Assembly (NCBI GenBank): GCA_020638995.1
Contig: JACKHM010000005.1
Span: forward strand, 1-64,000
DNA length: 64,000 bases
DNA from: Planctomycetaceae bacterium
Lineage (GTDB): Bacteria > Planctomycetota > Planctomycetia > Pirellulales > Pirellulaceae
Direction of reading: 5' to 3'
Each line of letters begins with the position of its first letter. The stretch's first letter is position 1. The translations under genes and the position numbers were made by a program. The notes under the pieces were generated by a model, which was not told the origin of the DNA, searched no databases, and saw nothing but the letters and a program-made list of their open reading frames with translations. Shown here piece by piece: positions 42,730-50,798 of this stretch.

Positions 42730-44994
42730 TTACTGATTCGGCAGGCCCAATTGCTTGGCGAGTGGTTCGAGGATTTCAACGGCTTCCGTTGGAAAGGCAT
42801 CAATCTCTGTACTCCAGAAGCTGACGACGCCGCGGACGTCATCAACGACGACGGGAACGTGCATACTCGAGGCGAATCGACGCCCCAATAATTTGAAGTC
42901 CGGTGCGTTGACTTCGCTGGTTCTTGCGTGCGTAACCGTCTGATCACCTTCGGCATACTCAGTCAACCGCAGACGAGCGGCAGGTACTTTCAGACCAGAT
43001 CTTGCTTGCCCTGCGCCTCCGGATTGAGCAACGCGGCGGACATGCAAAGTGCGCACTTCTAGCGTGACCCAATCGATGCGATCTAGCTGCGGCATGACTT
43101 TCAGTAGCTCGCCGCCCAATGTTCGCAATGTGTCATCGGATTCCAAAGCTGTCCGCGCAAGCTGTTTGACGGGTTCGGAAAATCCTGTGGTTCCCTCGTG
43201 ATATTGCTTGAGGAACTCGTCGGTGCGGCGAGTATGCGACGACTTTGTGAGATCCTGGTCGACGATCGCCATGTCGAAGTAACCAATCATCATCTCCTCC
43301 CAGGTCTGGTCGCCCCACCGAACGGCGGTTGTGGGATCTGGATTAGCAAGATTGGCGGCAGAGTTATCGTAGTGGGCGACGCAGGTCAGCTTCGTTCCAG
43401 CTGGCATAAACTTCGCCTCTTTGAAAGCGTAAGAGTTCTGCCAATTGAAATCGTAATGCGGGATGTCGAGTAGAATTTCTTCGCGATTGTCTGGATACGT
43501 GGCTGTATAGCGGAACGATTTTCCACGCAGGTGCATGTGTGGGAACATTGCCAGCATCAGTGTGTCTTGAGAGAAAGTCATGTTGGCAGTGACTTCGTGA
43601 TTGCTCGCACCTGGAGGAATCTCAAAGCGGGATTGTGCCGCTTTCTGCGTAATGACTTCACGTTTGACTGTTTCTGGATCCGCGAACACCAAGCCAACAC
43701 TACTCAGGTCTTCTTGCTCCGTTCCATTAGGCGTGTAGTGCATTTGAAAGATGAGCCGTGATCCTGCGGGAATCCGCTTTGCCAGGCCATCGGGCAGAAT
43801 CAGAGGCCGCGCTCCCGGAGCTGTTGCTGTCAACCAGTCGGATTCGAGGTCACCATGAATTCGCTTTGCAACTCGCTCAGGCGAGCTCGCAGCAACAATG
43901 ATGTGATGGACGACAGCCCGATTTCCCGGACGGCACTCGGCCGCCTTAACCCACTTGTCTTCTCTGAAGCCAGGATCGACGCTGAAATACTGGTACCGAA
44001 CTTCACCTTCGGCAGGGACTTTGAACGGCTTGTTTGACATCTTCACGATCAGATCAGGATTCCCGATTCGCCAACCGTCGACGAATTCCTGTGGTGGCGG
44101 TAGGTCTGACGGATCTCCTTCTGGCGCGCCGCTGGCGACCCAATCGTAGATCAGATTTTTCTCTTCGTCGGTCAACCGGGCCTCATTGGCAAAGTTGCCA
44201 TGTGCGGGATTGGCGTGCCAGGGCGGCATTCGCTGTTGCTCGACAACCTCAGCAATCATTTCGCCCCAGCCAGCCGCATCGTCGTAGCTGGTCAATGAAA
44301 ATGGCGCGATCTCGCCCTCACGATGACATTCGATGCATCGCCGCTGTAGAATCCGGCTGATCTGTTTTGAGTAAGTAACCGTGCTGGTCGGATCGGGCTC
44401 GGCGACTCGTCCAATCAAGCACCCGATCGTTTCGGTTTCCGCGATTTTGACCTGCTTTTGAGTGAGTAGGGCATCGATTGCTTCCCGTAAATACTCATGC
44501 TCCACTTTCGGGCGTTGAATCCCGTAGGTGTATTGGTCATCGATCCGACCGTGATAACGCAGCTGCCTCGACTTGTCGTAGACGAAAACTTCCGGAGTCC
44601 GCGTTGCACCAAATTGATCCGCAACTCGGTTGCCAGGATCCTTCAGCAGCGGAAAACTGATTTCATGTGCTTTGGCAAAGTGACCTAATTCGGTCAACGA
44701 ATCTTGCTGGTTGGGATTGATGCCGACGAAAGCAACTCCTTGTCCGGAAAACTCAGTGGCCATGGCCTGCAGACGCTGAGAGTAGAGTTTCACCAGCGGG
44801 CACTCTGTCCCCAGGAATGTCACGACAAGCACTTGCTGGTCGCGAAAGTCGTCTGAACTCCACTGCTTGCCACGAGAGTCGCCCAGAGAAAACCTTGGCG
44901 CGACTTCACCGATCCGCGGAGAAATGGGTTGCTCATCGGCGTGGACTGTTAGAACGAGCAAGCAACAAAGCAAGGTGAGGGCGAGGCGATTCAT
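42730..44994 (-). CDS. Secreted redoxin, haem and copper-monooxygenase-like multidomain protein with GAF-like tail
   Basis: 754 residues with a signal peptide (LALTLLCCLLVLTVHA). Residues 26-180: redoxin/AhpC-TSA fold with FLGTECPLVKLY (single Cys65, no CxxC). Residues 210-300: CIECH (220-224) haem attachment and RMPPWHANP, as in planctomycete c-type modules. Residues 305-580: PHM-like type II copper monooxygenase with the expected ligands: His363-His364 (VVHHIIV), His419 (FQMHYTPNG), His486/His488 (FPHMHLRG) and Met568/569 (EEMMIGY). Residues 600-754: a GAF-like tail (VPVVVDDVRGVVSFWS, FPTEAVEILEPLAKQLG). It should be periplasmic or surface-located. Redox chemistry on copper is inferred from the ligands; the substrate is unknown. 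Confidence 0.85.
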   Translation of the reverse strand: MNRLALTLLCCLLVLTVHADEQPISPRIGEVAPRFSLGDSRGKQWSSDDFRDQQVLVVTFLGTECPLVKLYSQRLQAMATEFSGQGVAFVGINPNQQDSLTELGHFAKAHEISFPLLKDPGNRVADQFGATRTPEVFVYDKSRQLRYHGRIDDQYTYGIQRPKVEHEYLREAIDALLTQKQVKIAETETIGCLIGRVAEPDPTSTVTYSKQISRILQRRCIECHREGEIAPFSLTSYDDAAGWGEMIAEVVEQQRMPPWHANPAHGNFANEARLTDEEKNLIYDWVASGAPEGDPSDLPPPQEFVDGWRIGNPDLIVKMSNKPFKVPAEGEVRYQYFSVDPGFREDKWVKAAECRPGNRAVVHHIIVAASSPERVAKRIHGDLESDWLTATAPGARPLILPDGLAKRIPAGSRLIFQMHYTPNGTEQEDLSSVGLVFADPETVKREVITQKAAQSRFEIPPGASNHEVTANMTFSQDTLMLAMFPHMHLRGKSFRYTATYPDNREEILLDIPHYDFNWQNSYAFKEAKFMPAGTKLTCVAHYDNSAANLANPDPTTAVRWGDQTWEEMMIGYFDMAIVDQDLTKSSHTRRTDEFLKQYHEGTTGFSEPVKQLARTALESDDTLRTLGGELLKVMPQLDRIDWVTLEVRTLHVRRVAQSGGAGQARSGLKVPAARLRLTEYAEGDQTVTHARTSEVNAPDFKLLGRRFASSMHVPVVVDDVRGVVSFWSTEIDAFPTEAVEILEPLAKQLGLPNQ

Positions 44995-45072
44995 GATACA
45001 TTTCCGAGATTCTGTAGCAGTGACAACGGCTTAAACCCCAAGGACTCCGGTTAGGTTTCGCGTGTCGAAAAA

Positions 45073-45636
45073 CTAGGCCCGCGACAGGAACTCAGCGGTG
45101 CGCGAATCGACTTTGATTCTCTCGCCTTCCTTGATGAATTCGGGGACTTGGACGACGAGGCCCGTCTCGAGCGTCGCCGGCTTCGTCCGCCCCGTCGCGG
45201 AGTTGCCACGCGCTCCGGGATCGCACTGAGTAATCGTTAGTTCGATGGTAGTTGGCAGTTGTACGCCAATACACTCATCGTTGTAGATCAGACACTGCAT
45301 TCCCTCTAAGCCCTCGGTGATGTAACCCTTGGCGTCGCCGACCTCATCGAGCGGGAGTATCCACTCGTTAAAGTCTTGATCATCGAGAAAATGCATGTCG
45401 GTAGCATCGCTGTACATGAGCTTGACCGGGCGACGTTGAAAGTCAGCTTCGCCCAAAACATCACCACCTTTCAATGTGATGTCCGTCTTTTGCTTGGTCA
45501 CGAGGTTTCGCCCGCGAAATTTGTAAAGAGTCGCTGCACCCCGTGCGGAGGGGGACTGGACGTTCATCGACTCGATCAAAATCGGCGAGTCATTATAGAC
45601 GACGACCGCCCCGGGCTTGATTTCTTTTGCCTGCAT
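45073..45636 (-). CDS. efpL: Elongation factor P-like protein (EfpL/YeiP)
   Basis: 187 residues from the ATG at 45636-45634; the longer open frame upstream is not family-like. The N-domain reads ESMNVQSPSARGAATLYKFR, matching EfpL/YeiP (QSP.ARGAATLYK) rather than EF-P. The tip residue is Arg32, where canonical EF-P has the modified Lys or Arg loop. The middle and C-terminal OB domains are typical: EFPLP-like text is replaced by QLPTTIELTI, then GNSATGRTKPATLETGLVVQVPEFIKEGE. EF-P and EfpL bind ribosomes stalled at polyproline or similar motifs and promote peptide bond formation. Gene stands alone on the minus strand; no epmA/earP-type modification gene is in the window. Confidence 0.9.
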   Translation of the reverse strand: MQAKEIKPGAVVVYNDSPILIESMNVQSPSARGAATLYKFRGRNLVTKQKTDITLKGGDVLGEADFQRRPVKLMYSDATDMHFLDDQDFNEWILPLDEVGDAKGYITEGLEGMQCLIYNDECIGVQLPTTIELTITQCDPGARGNSATGRTKPATLETGLVVQVPEFIKEGERIKVDSRTAEFLSRA

Positions 45637-45954
45637 ACAGTGTTTCCTGGTTTTCCTACTATTTTCACGCGAAGTTTGAAGATCGCACCGATTCACGAAT
45701 CGCCCGATCAACATATCAAAAACCGAGCTTTTTAGCTTCGGCGGGGCATGACAGATGTGCTGTCATATCTCATCACCGCGACCCACCTGTTTTTTCGACA
45801 TTTTTTCAAGAACCGGTTAAACCGGGGCAGCTGAAAACCGAATCCGTAACTATAATTCGAGATTCGCGCTGGCTGTCTGGCCCGGGCCGGGAAGTCGAGC
45901 GCGATTTGTGTTTACAGATTTGACATAGAAACAGATTTGAATGGGAGTGACCGT
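45637..45954. other. Divergent promoter region, 318 bp, with a perfect palindrome
   Basis: It lies between efpL (minus) and a small plus-strand gene. The only structure seen is CCGGTT-A-AACCGG at 45813-45825, near the middle, next to T-rich text (45788-45807). GGGAG lies just before the ATG of the plus-strand gene. No RNA gene was seen. Confidence 0.5.
45813..45825. promoter_or_regulatory. 13-bp palindrome, possible operator
   Basis: CCGGTT (45813-45818), central A, AACCGG (45820-45825). It lies between two divergent genes, where a dimeric repressor or activator would be expected. It could also be chance. Confidence 0.3.
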
Positions 45955-46233
45955 ATGAACAGTTACCAATCGGTATGGGAGGACGAAGAGACCAATCGCA
46001 AGGTCGAGTTGCTCGTGAACTACTCGCACGACGAGGAAGGATTCACGATCAACGAAATCACTCCCATCAAAGTGACCTTCCACTGCCCCACAACGAAAGA
46101 AGTTCTCCGAACGATTGGCGTTTGGACCAAGACTGGTCGAGCTATGCTCGCCAACCAGTTTCACGCTTCTGGCAGAGTCCAGAGCCTGGAGCAAGAGATT
46201 ATCAGCGCCGGTCTGGCAGGGGCCTGTGTATAG
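45955..46233 (+). CDS. Small acidic protein of unknown function
   Basis: 92 residues from the ATG at 45955, with GGGAG seven bases upstream; the frame runs six codons further up from a TTG. The protein is soluble and of alpha/beta type: VWEDEETNRKVELLVNYSH, FTINEITPIKVTFHC, then a helix EVLRTIGVWTKTGRAMLANQF. No signal peptide, membrane segment or recognised domain. A strong terminator follows 35 bp after the stop, so it is a monocistronic gene. Similar small proteins have been seen in planctomycetes without a known role (recollection, not a search). Confidence 0.7.
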   Translation: MNSYQSVWEDEETNRKVELLVNYSHDEEGFTINEITPIKVTFHCPTTKEVLRTIGVWTKTGRAMLANQFHASGRVQSLEQEIISAGLAGACV

Positions 46234-46268
46234 TCGCACCATTTAGCTGGTACTCCGAGATTTTATCG

Positions 46269-46314
46269 AAGCGGTAGTTGAGTTCCGCGAACTCAACTAC
46301 CGCTTTGCTGTTTT
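46269..46314 (+). terminator. Strong hairpin terminator
   Basis: Perfect 17-bp stem: 46269-46285 pairs with 46289-46305 around the loop CGC, followed by TGCTGTTTTGC. It ends the small gene at 45955 and insulates it from the chemosensory cluster that follows. Confidence 0.88.
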
Positions 46315-46554
46315 GCTTCAGCGGGTCGTGGCATTCGCTGACAAGTTTCAATCTCGGGGATTGTTTGAGAGAGGTGGGTGAGGCAAACGGTCGTGTCGAT
46401 TCAGTCGACGCCGTTCACCACAATATGTGATCCCGCCGCTGCCTTTTGACACCTGACGATGCAATGGCTATTCTGGTGGGGCACGAGCATAATCGGTTCT
46501 GATGCGCCCCACGGCGGTGGAGCAAGTATTCGACTCCTCTTTGTGAGCGACCGC

Positions 46555-46914
46555 ATGACGGATTACCAAAGATTTGATCTGCGCAAGTCCGGCGAAATCA
46601 CGATCGTTGACATCAAAGCCAAAGAATTGTCCGAACTGGACTTTCAGGAACAACTTCGAGACGAGTTGACGGATTTTGTCACTTCGAACTCACCAAATAA
46701 GCTCATTCTGAACCTCAAGAGCGTTGAGTTCATGGGGTCGAATGCGATTGGAGTTTTGGTCGATGTGCGCAAGGCGGTTCACGAATACGGAGGCCAGATG
46801 GTGCTCTGCGACCTCCAACGCAACGTGCGGATGTCGCTCAAAGTGCTTAATCTGGAAGGGACGCTTTTCAAAATCTGCGATTCAGAGTCCGAGGCTCTAA
46901 TTGCGTTTGAGTAA
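46555..46914 (+). CDS. STAS-domain protein (anti-sigma factor antagonist type)
   Basis: 119 residues from the ATG at 46555; a longer frame from 46459 adds text with no family match. The STAS fold is plain: GEITIVDIKAKELSELDFQEQL, KLILNLKSVEFMGSNAIGVLVDVRKAV, MVLCDLQRNVRMSLKVL and LFKICDSESEAL. Ser in FMGSNAIG is the position phosphorylated in antagonists such as SpoIIAA. No matching anti-sigma kinase is adjacent. It precedes the chemosensory cluster by 213 bp and may or may not belong to it. Confidence 0.9.
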   Translation: MTDYQRFDLRKSGEITIVDIKAKELSELDFQEQLRDELTDFVTSNSPNKLILNLKSVEFMGSNAIGVLVDVRKAVHEYGGQMVLCDLQRNVRMSLKVLNLEGTLFKICDSESEALIAFE

Positions 46915-47127
46915 AGAGACGTTCTCTCGATAGGGGAATGTCCTGCGCGCATAAGTCCAGTCGATGAGCGTCTGCCCACGACTGAACTCACGAGCTGACT
47001 TATGGGGCCCGCGTAAACGATTTCACCGTTGTAATCGTTAAATATGTGGAGCTCTGAACTTGCTCCATTAGAATAAAGAGCGAGTCTCATTCGTTGGCCC
47101 GTTCGATCACTTCAAGGGCGCCATCCT

Positions 47128-47592
47128 TTGGAAGTTCTCTTATTTGAAATCGGCGATAAACGATTCGGCGTCAAAGTTATCAACGTCAGGGAAGTTGTAC
47201 GCGCGGTTAAGCTGTCGCCCCTCGCGCAAGCCTCTGAAATGATCGAGGGGCTACTGAATCTTCGAGGACTGGTCTTGCCGGTTGTAAATGTACGACGGTT
47301 GTTTGCGCTCGAATCGAGAAAGTTACGCCACACCGATTACTTCATCGTTGTCGCGACTCAAGAGAGAACGCTCGCGTTGCATGTTGACATCGCAATCGAC
47401 CTCGTTGACCTGGCAACGGAAGATGTCCAACTCGCGAGTTCCGTCTTATCACAGACCGGGTTAGTTGAGTGCGTTGCGACTACAGAGGATGGTCTCGTTC
47501 ATGTGATTGATGTCGAGAGGTTGGTGGCGTTAGATGACGCTGGCCACGTCTTTGTGCTGACCGATTCGCAAGCAAAGGGGCCATCAGCATGA
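47128..47592 (+). CDS. cheW: CheW-like adaptor (first copy)
   Basis: 154 residues. TTG start with AAGGGCG 7 bases upstream and no ATG or GTG in frame nearby. The CheW fold is intact: LLFEIGDKRFGVKVINVREVVRA, IEGLLNLRGLVLPVVNVRRLF and VHVIDVERLVAL. It links receptor and kinase in the chemosensory array. Its stop overlaps the next gene's start as ATGA. By position it matches WspB of the Pseudomonas Wsp system. Confidence 0.92.
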   Translation: MEVLLFEIGDKRFGVKVINVREVVRAVKLSPLAQASEMIEGLLNLRGLVLPVVNVRRLFALESRKLRHTDYFIVVATQERTLALHVDIAIDLVDLATEDVQLASSVLSQTGLVECVATTEDGLVHVIDVERLVALDDAGHVFVLTDSQAKGPSA

Positions 47593-49058
47593 ATGAAATT
47601 GTCTGGACGGACGCGGCTTACCAGTCGATTGTGTCGACTCTCCGCGCGCGCACGGGACTTGTCTTTCGTGCAACTCAGCGCGAGTCGATTAAGGCAGGGA
47701 TAGCGACCGCGATGAAACGGAGCAGAGTCGCCGATTCAACGGAGTACGCGAAGCTACTGGCATATGACGTTGAGGCTTTAGATAATTTGATCGTCGAACT
47801 GACCGTTGGTGAAACGTACTTTTTCCGCGAGCCGAGCCAGTTTGAAGGTATTCGACGTGAGATACTGCCGGAGATCCTGCGTCGAAGAGGAATTGAGCAC
47901 CGAGTGCGAATTTGGAGCGCGGCGTGCGCTTCTGGCGAGGAGCCTTACTCACTTGCGATGGTTTGCGACGAAGAAGGCCTAGCGAGGCGATGTGAGATCT
48001 TGGCTACCGACATTTCTTCGGAAGCTTTGGCGAAAGCGCGTCAGGGTGTCTATCGCGACTGGTCGTTGCGAGGGGAACGAGCGTCAGCTGCGAAGAAGTA
48101 CCTCTCTCATGTTGACGGTGTGAACATAGTCGAGGAGCGGATTCGCCGGTTGGTTCGATTCGAGTTCCTGAACCTCGCCATGGACGTCTATCCATCCCAT
48201 GTGACAAGCACAGAAGCGCTGGATTTGATCCTCTGTCGGAATGTCTTAATCTATTTGGGACGGTCAACCATTTGCGAGGTTTCAGAGCGGCTGTACCGCT
48301 GTCTTGCCGAAGGTGGTTGGTTAATTACCGCCTCAGGTGATCCGTCCGTTGGTGAATACGCGCCATTCGAGACCGTGGTTACGGATTTTGGAGTCTTCTA
48401 CCGAAAGCCAGCAGCTGCGACGAGCGACGACTCGGTAACGTCCGCCACCGACAAAGCTACGGAGCCGCTGGTTCCTGCGTCGTCCACGACGACACTCGAC
48501 TTGCTCTCCGGACGTGGGGTTGCAAGCCAGCCTCTTACACGGCTCGAAATGAACGCGAGTGTTGAGGTGGCGGCTGCTCGCGCGGCACTTGGGCGCGGCG
48601 AGTACGCTCGAGCCGTCGAACTTGCGGACTTGCATCCACTAGATCCCGCTGCTTGCGTCATTCAGGTCAAGGCACTCGCAAATCTAAGCACGGATTCAGC
48701 AATCAAAAAGTGTACGATGTTTGTAAGTCGTCATCCCCTGGTCGCAGAGTTACACTACTTGCATGCTGTGCTGTTGATGGAACTGAATCTTGATGTGGAA
48801 GCCGTGCAAGCAGCCCAGCGCGCTTTGTTTCTGGATCGTTCACTTGAGCTTGCTCATTTTTTGCTCGGTACCATTTTGCAGCGGCGCGGGGCGCTGGAAG
48901 ACGCACGACGTTCCTTTCGCAACGCTCGCGATCTAGCCAAGGCTCGACAGCCGGACGAAGTCGTCCCCCTCTCGGAACATGAAACGGCGAGCTTGCTAAC
49001 GCGAGCCGCGGAGAATCATTTACGAGTCATTGATGCCGTTCGAAGGGGGGATGAATGA
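47589..49058 (+). CDS. cheR: CheR methyltransferase with C-terminal TPR-like region
   Basis: 489 residues. Residues 1-80 are the CheR N-terminal helical domain (LRARTGLVFRATQRESIKAGI). The SAM-dependent methyltransferase follows with FREPSQFEG, RIWSAACASGEEPYSLAM, ILATDISSEALAKARQGVY and LDLILCRNVLIYLGRS. It methylates receptor glutamates. After a Ser/Thr linker (about 275-310) come helical pairs of TPR type (RAALGRGEYARAVELAD, LHYLHAVLLMELNLDVEAVQAAQRALFLDRS, FLLGTILQRRGALEDARRSFRNA). CheR-TPR is the WspC form. The start and stop both overlap neighbours by 4 bp (ATGA). Confidence 0.95.
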   Translation: MNEIVWTDAAYQSIVSTLRARTGLVFRATQRESIKAGIATAMKRSRVADSTEYAKLLAYDVEALDNLIVELTVGETYFFREPSQFEGIRREILPEILRRRGIEHRVRIWSAACASGEEPYSLAMVCDEEGLARRCEILATDISSEALAKARQGVYRDWSLRGERASAAKKYLSHVDGVNIVEERIRRLVRFEFLNLAMDVYPSHVTSTEALDLILCRNVLIYLGRSTICEVSERLYRCLAEGGWLITASGDPSVGEYAPFETVVTDFGVFYRKPAAATSDDSVTSATDKATEPLVPASSTTTLDLLSGRGVASQPLTRLEMNASVEVAAARAALGRGEYARAVELADLHPLDPAACVIQVKALANLSTDSAIKKCTMFVSRHPLVAELHYLHAVLLMELNLDVEAVQAAQRALFLDRSLELAHFLLGTILQRRGALEDARRSFRNARDLAKARQPDEVVPLSEHETASLLTRAAENHLRVIDAVRRGDE

Positions 49059-49669
49059 ATCGGGACGATGCAAGACGCAAGGCGTTCGACTGGGAGTCTG
49101 TCAAGCAGCGGTTCAATCGGCTGGCGGAGGCTGCCGTTCGGGGCGAGGAGCTTTCCGACGAGCAAGCTGAAGCCGTGATGATCGAACGCGCGAGGTCATT
49201 GGCGCGCGTTCCGGATCCTGTACCTGATTCCGACGAAATCCTTGAACTGATGATTATCTACTTCGAGGCTGAGCGTTTTGCGATCGAAACGAAATTCATT
49301 CACGAAGTCTATCGAGTTGGCGCTCTTACACCTGTCCCAGGCGGCCCTCCGTTTCTCGCCGGCGTTACCAATATGCGCGGTGCGGTCTTGGCCGTTTTAG
49401 ATTTGCGGATTTTCTTTGGAATTCCTTCCGAACGGAAGTCTCAATCACAGATCGTCGTACTCGGCGATCAGCGTCCGGAGTACGGCATATTAGTGGATGA
49501 AGTCCGTGAAGTTACGACCTTGCGCATCGACGACGTGGCCGAAGCCCCTGGGTCGATTCATGGTGCTAGCCGTGACTACCTTCTTGGCGTTACTGCCGAC
49601 GCAATGCTAGTTCTGGACGGTGAGAAGCTCCTGACGGACGAACGATTGTACATGGACGAAAGGGAGTAG
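49055..49669 (+). CDS. cheW: CheW-like adaptor (second copy, extended N-terminus)
   Basis: 204 residues, ATGA overlap with cheR. The first 55 residues are charged and helical (FDWESVKQRFNRLAEAAVRGEELSDEQAEAV), which is longer than usual for CheW, as in WspD. The CheW domain follows: LMIIYFEAERFAIETKFIHEVYRVGALTPVPGGPPFLAGVTNMRG-type text (split here for length), VLAVLDLRIFFGIP, IVVLGDQRPEYGILVDEVREV and LDGEKLLTDERL. It gives the array a second adaptor. The gene for the secreted repeat protein starts 6 bp on. Confidence 0.93.
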   Translation: MNRDDARRKAFDWESVKQRFNRLAEAAVRGEELSDEQAEAVMIERARSLARVPDPVPDSDEILELMIIYFEAERFAIETKFIHEVYRVGALTPVPGGPPFLAGVTNMRGAVLAVLDLRIFFGIPSERKSQSQIVVLGDQRPEYGILVDEVREVTTLRIDDVAEAPGSIHGASRDYLLGVTADAMLVLDGEKLLTDERLYMDERE

Positions 49670-49675
49670 CGGAAC

Positions 49676-50740
49676 ATGATACGGGCTCGAATCTGGTTCA
49701 TCAGCATCGCAATTGCGAGTGCATTCTTTTTCCAAATCACCTGCGGCCAAGAGCGAGTCGAGTTGGATGAGCCGATTGCAGCAACCTCGCCGGAGCCGGA
49801 GCCGGAGGAGTTTCCTGATGGAATCTCGCCGACGGATGTCTATGCAAAGACAGAGTTGCTGAATCGCTCGCTCGATCGCGTCATTGAAACCTGGAACCAA
49901 CAAGGGCTGGGCGAACGTGTCGTTCATGTCGACGAATCTGACTATCCGCTTGCAATTGAGTCCGACTTGCGACCGATGCATGTGTATCAGACGATGCTCA
50001 TCTGTACGTGGCGATTGCAGCAGTTCGATGATCACGCCGACGTGAGGGTCAAACATATCCCGACACTTGCCTCACAACCTCGTGTCTATGCGCCTCGAGA
50101 TGTCTTCTTTCTGGTAACCATGATGCTTGAGAATGTAAATCGTGTGGGCATTAAGCTTGGCGTTACGGATATGCCTTCCGATGAGAGTACCTTCGAGAAT
50201 AAGTCACCGACGGATGTGTTCAATGAAGCGGTTCGTGTGTTCATTAAGTTGAATGCGTTGAACGGGCGCGAAGATTTGAGGCCCAGCGAGGTGTTCGCGC
50301 AGATGGTTCGTGCCGCCGAAGATGTGCGAACGATCCTTCGTCAAGCTGATCCGGCTTGCCGGTATCGAATCGATCGACCGGAGAATGAAGCGACTCGAAC
50401 TCCGTCTGAAGTATTTGCGAAATGCCTGGAGATTCGCGAACAAATCAACATTCACGCCAGAAACCTGGGAATGCGGCTTACTCCTGTCCCGCAACAGCCA
50501 ACCAACGCTCTTTTGCCGCGCGACGTCTTCTTCCAGACGCAAATCATCATTGCTGAGCTCAACTTGATGAAGTTGCACTTTGGCACAGTCAGCAGTACTC
50601 CGCTGACAATTGAAGTCAGCGACGATACCACCCCAAGCGACGTCTATCAGCAAGGCCTGATGGTCGAGTATTTGTTGCAACAGATTGACTCGGCGGCTCC
50701 AAGTCGTCCCGAACGGTCCTCAGGAATCAATACACCCTAG
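49676..50740 (+). CDS. Secreted protein made of eight DV(F/Y) repeats, in the chemosensory operon
   Basis: 354 residues with a signal peptide (WFISIAIASAFFFQITCG, cleavage before QER). The mature chain is eight repeats of about 38-40 residues, each starting (S/T/R/A/L)P.(D/E/H)V(F/Y) at residues 52, 100, 140, 178, 203, 243, 281 and 320. After the motif comes a helix ending in (L/I)N or LD; the units are TDVYAKTELLNRSLDRV, RDVFFLVTMMLENVNRVGIKLG, TDVFNEAVRVFIKLNALNG, SEVFAQMVRAAEDV, SEVFAKCLEIREQIN, RDVFFQTQIIIAELN and SDVYQQGLMVEYLLQQID. No family was recognised. Only 6 bp separate it from cheW and 58 bp from the MCP start, so it is co-transcribed with the receptor. It could be a periplasmic partner of that receptor. 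Confidence 0.85.
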   Translation: MIRARIWFISIAIASAFFFQITCGQERVELDEPIAATSPEPEPEEFPDGISPTDVYAKTELLNRSLDRVIETWNQQGLGERVVHVDESDYPLAIESDLRPMHVYQTMLICTWRLQQFDDHADVRVKHIPTLASQPRVYAPRDVFFLVTMMLENVNRVGIKLGVTDMPSDESTFENKSPTDVFNEAVRVFIKLNALNGREDLRPSEVFAQMVRAAEDVRTILRQADPACRYRIDRPENEATRTPSEVFAKCLEIREQINIHARNLGMRLTPVPQQPTNALLPRDVFFQTQIIIAELNLMKLHFGTVSSTPLTIEVSDDTTPSDVYQQGLMVEYLLQQIDSAAPSRPERSSGINTP

Positions 50741-50798
50741 CTCCAATTTACTGTCAGCTTCAATTTTGCGACTTACTCAAGCGATGAGAACCCACAAT

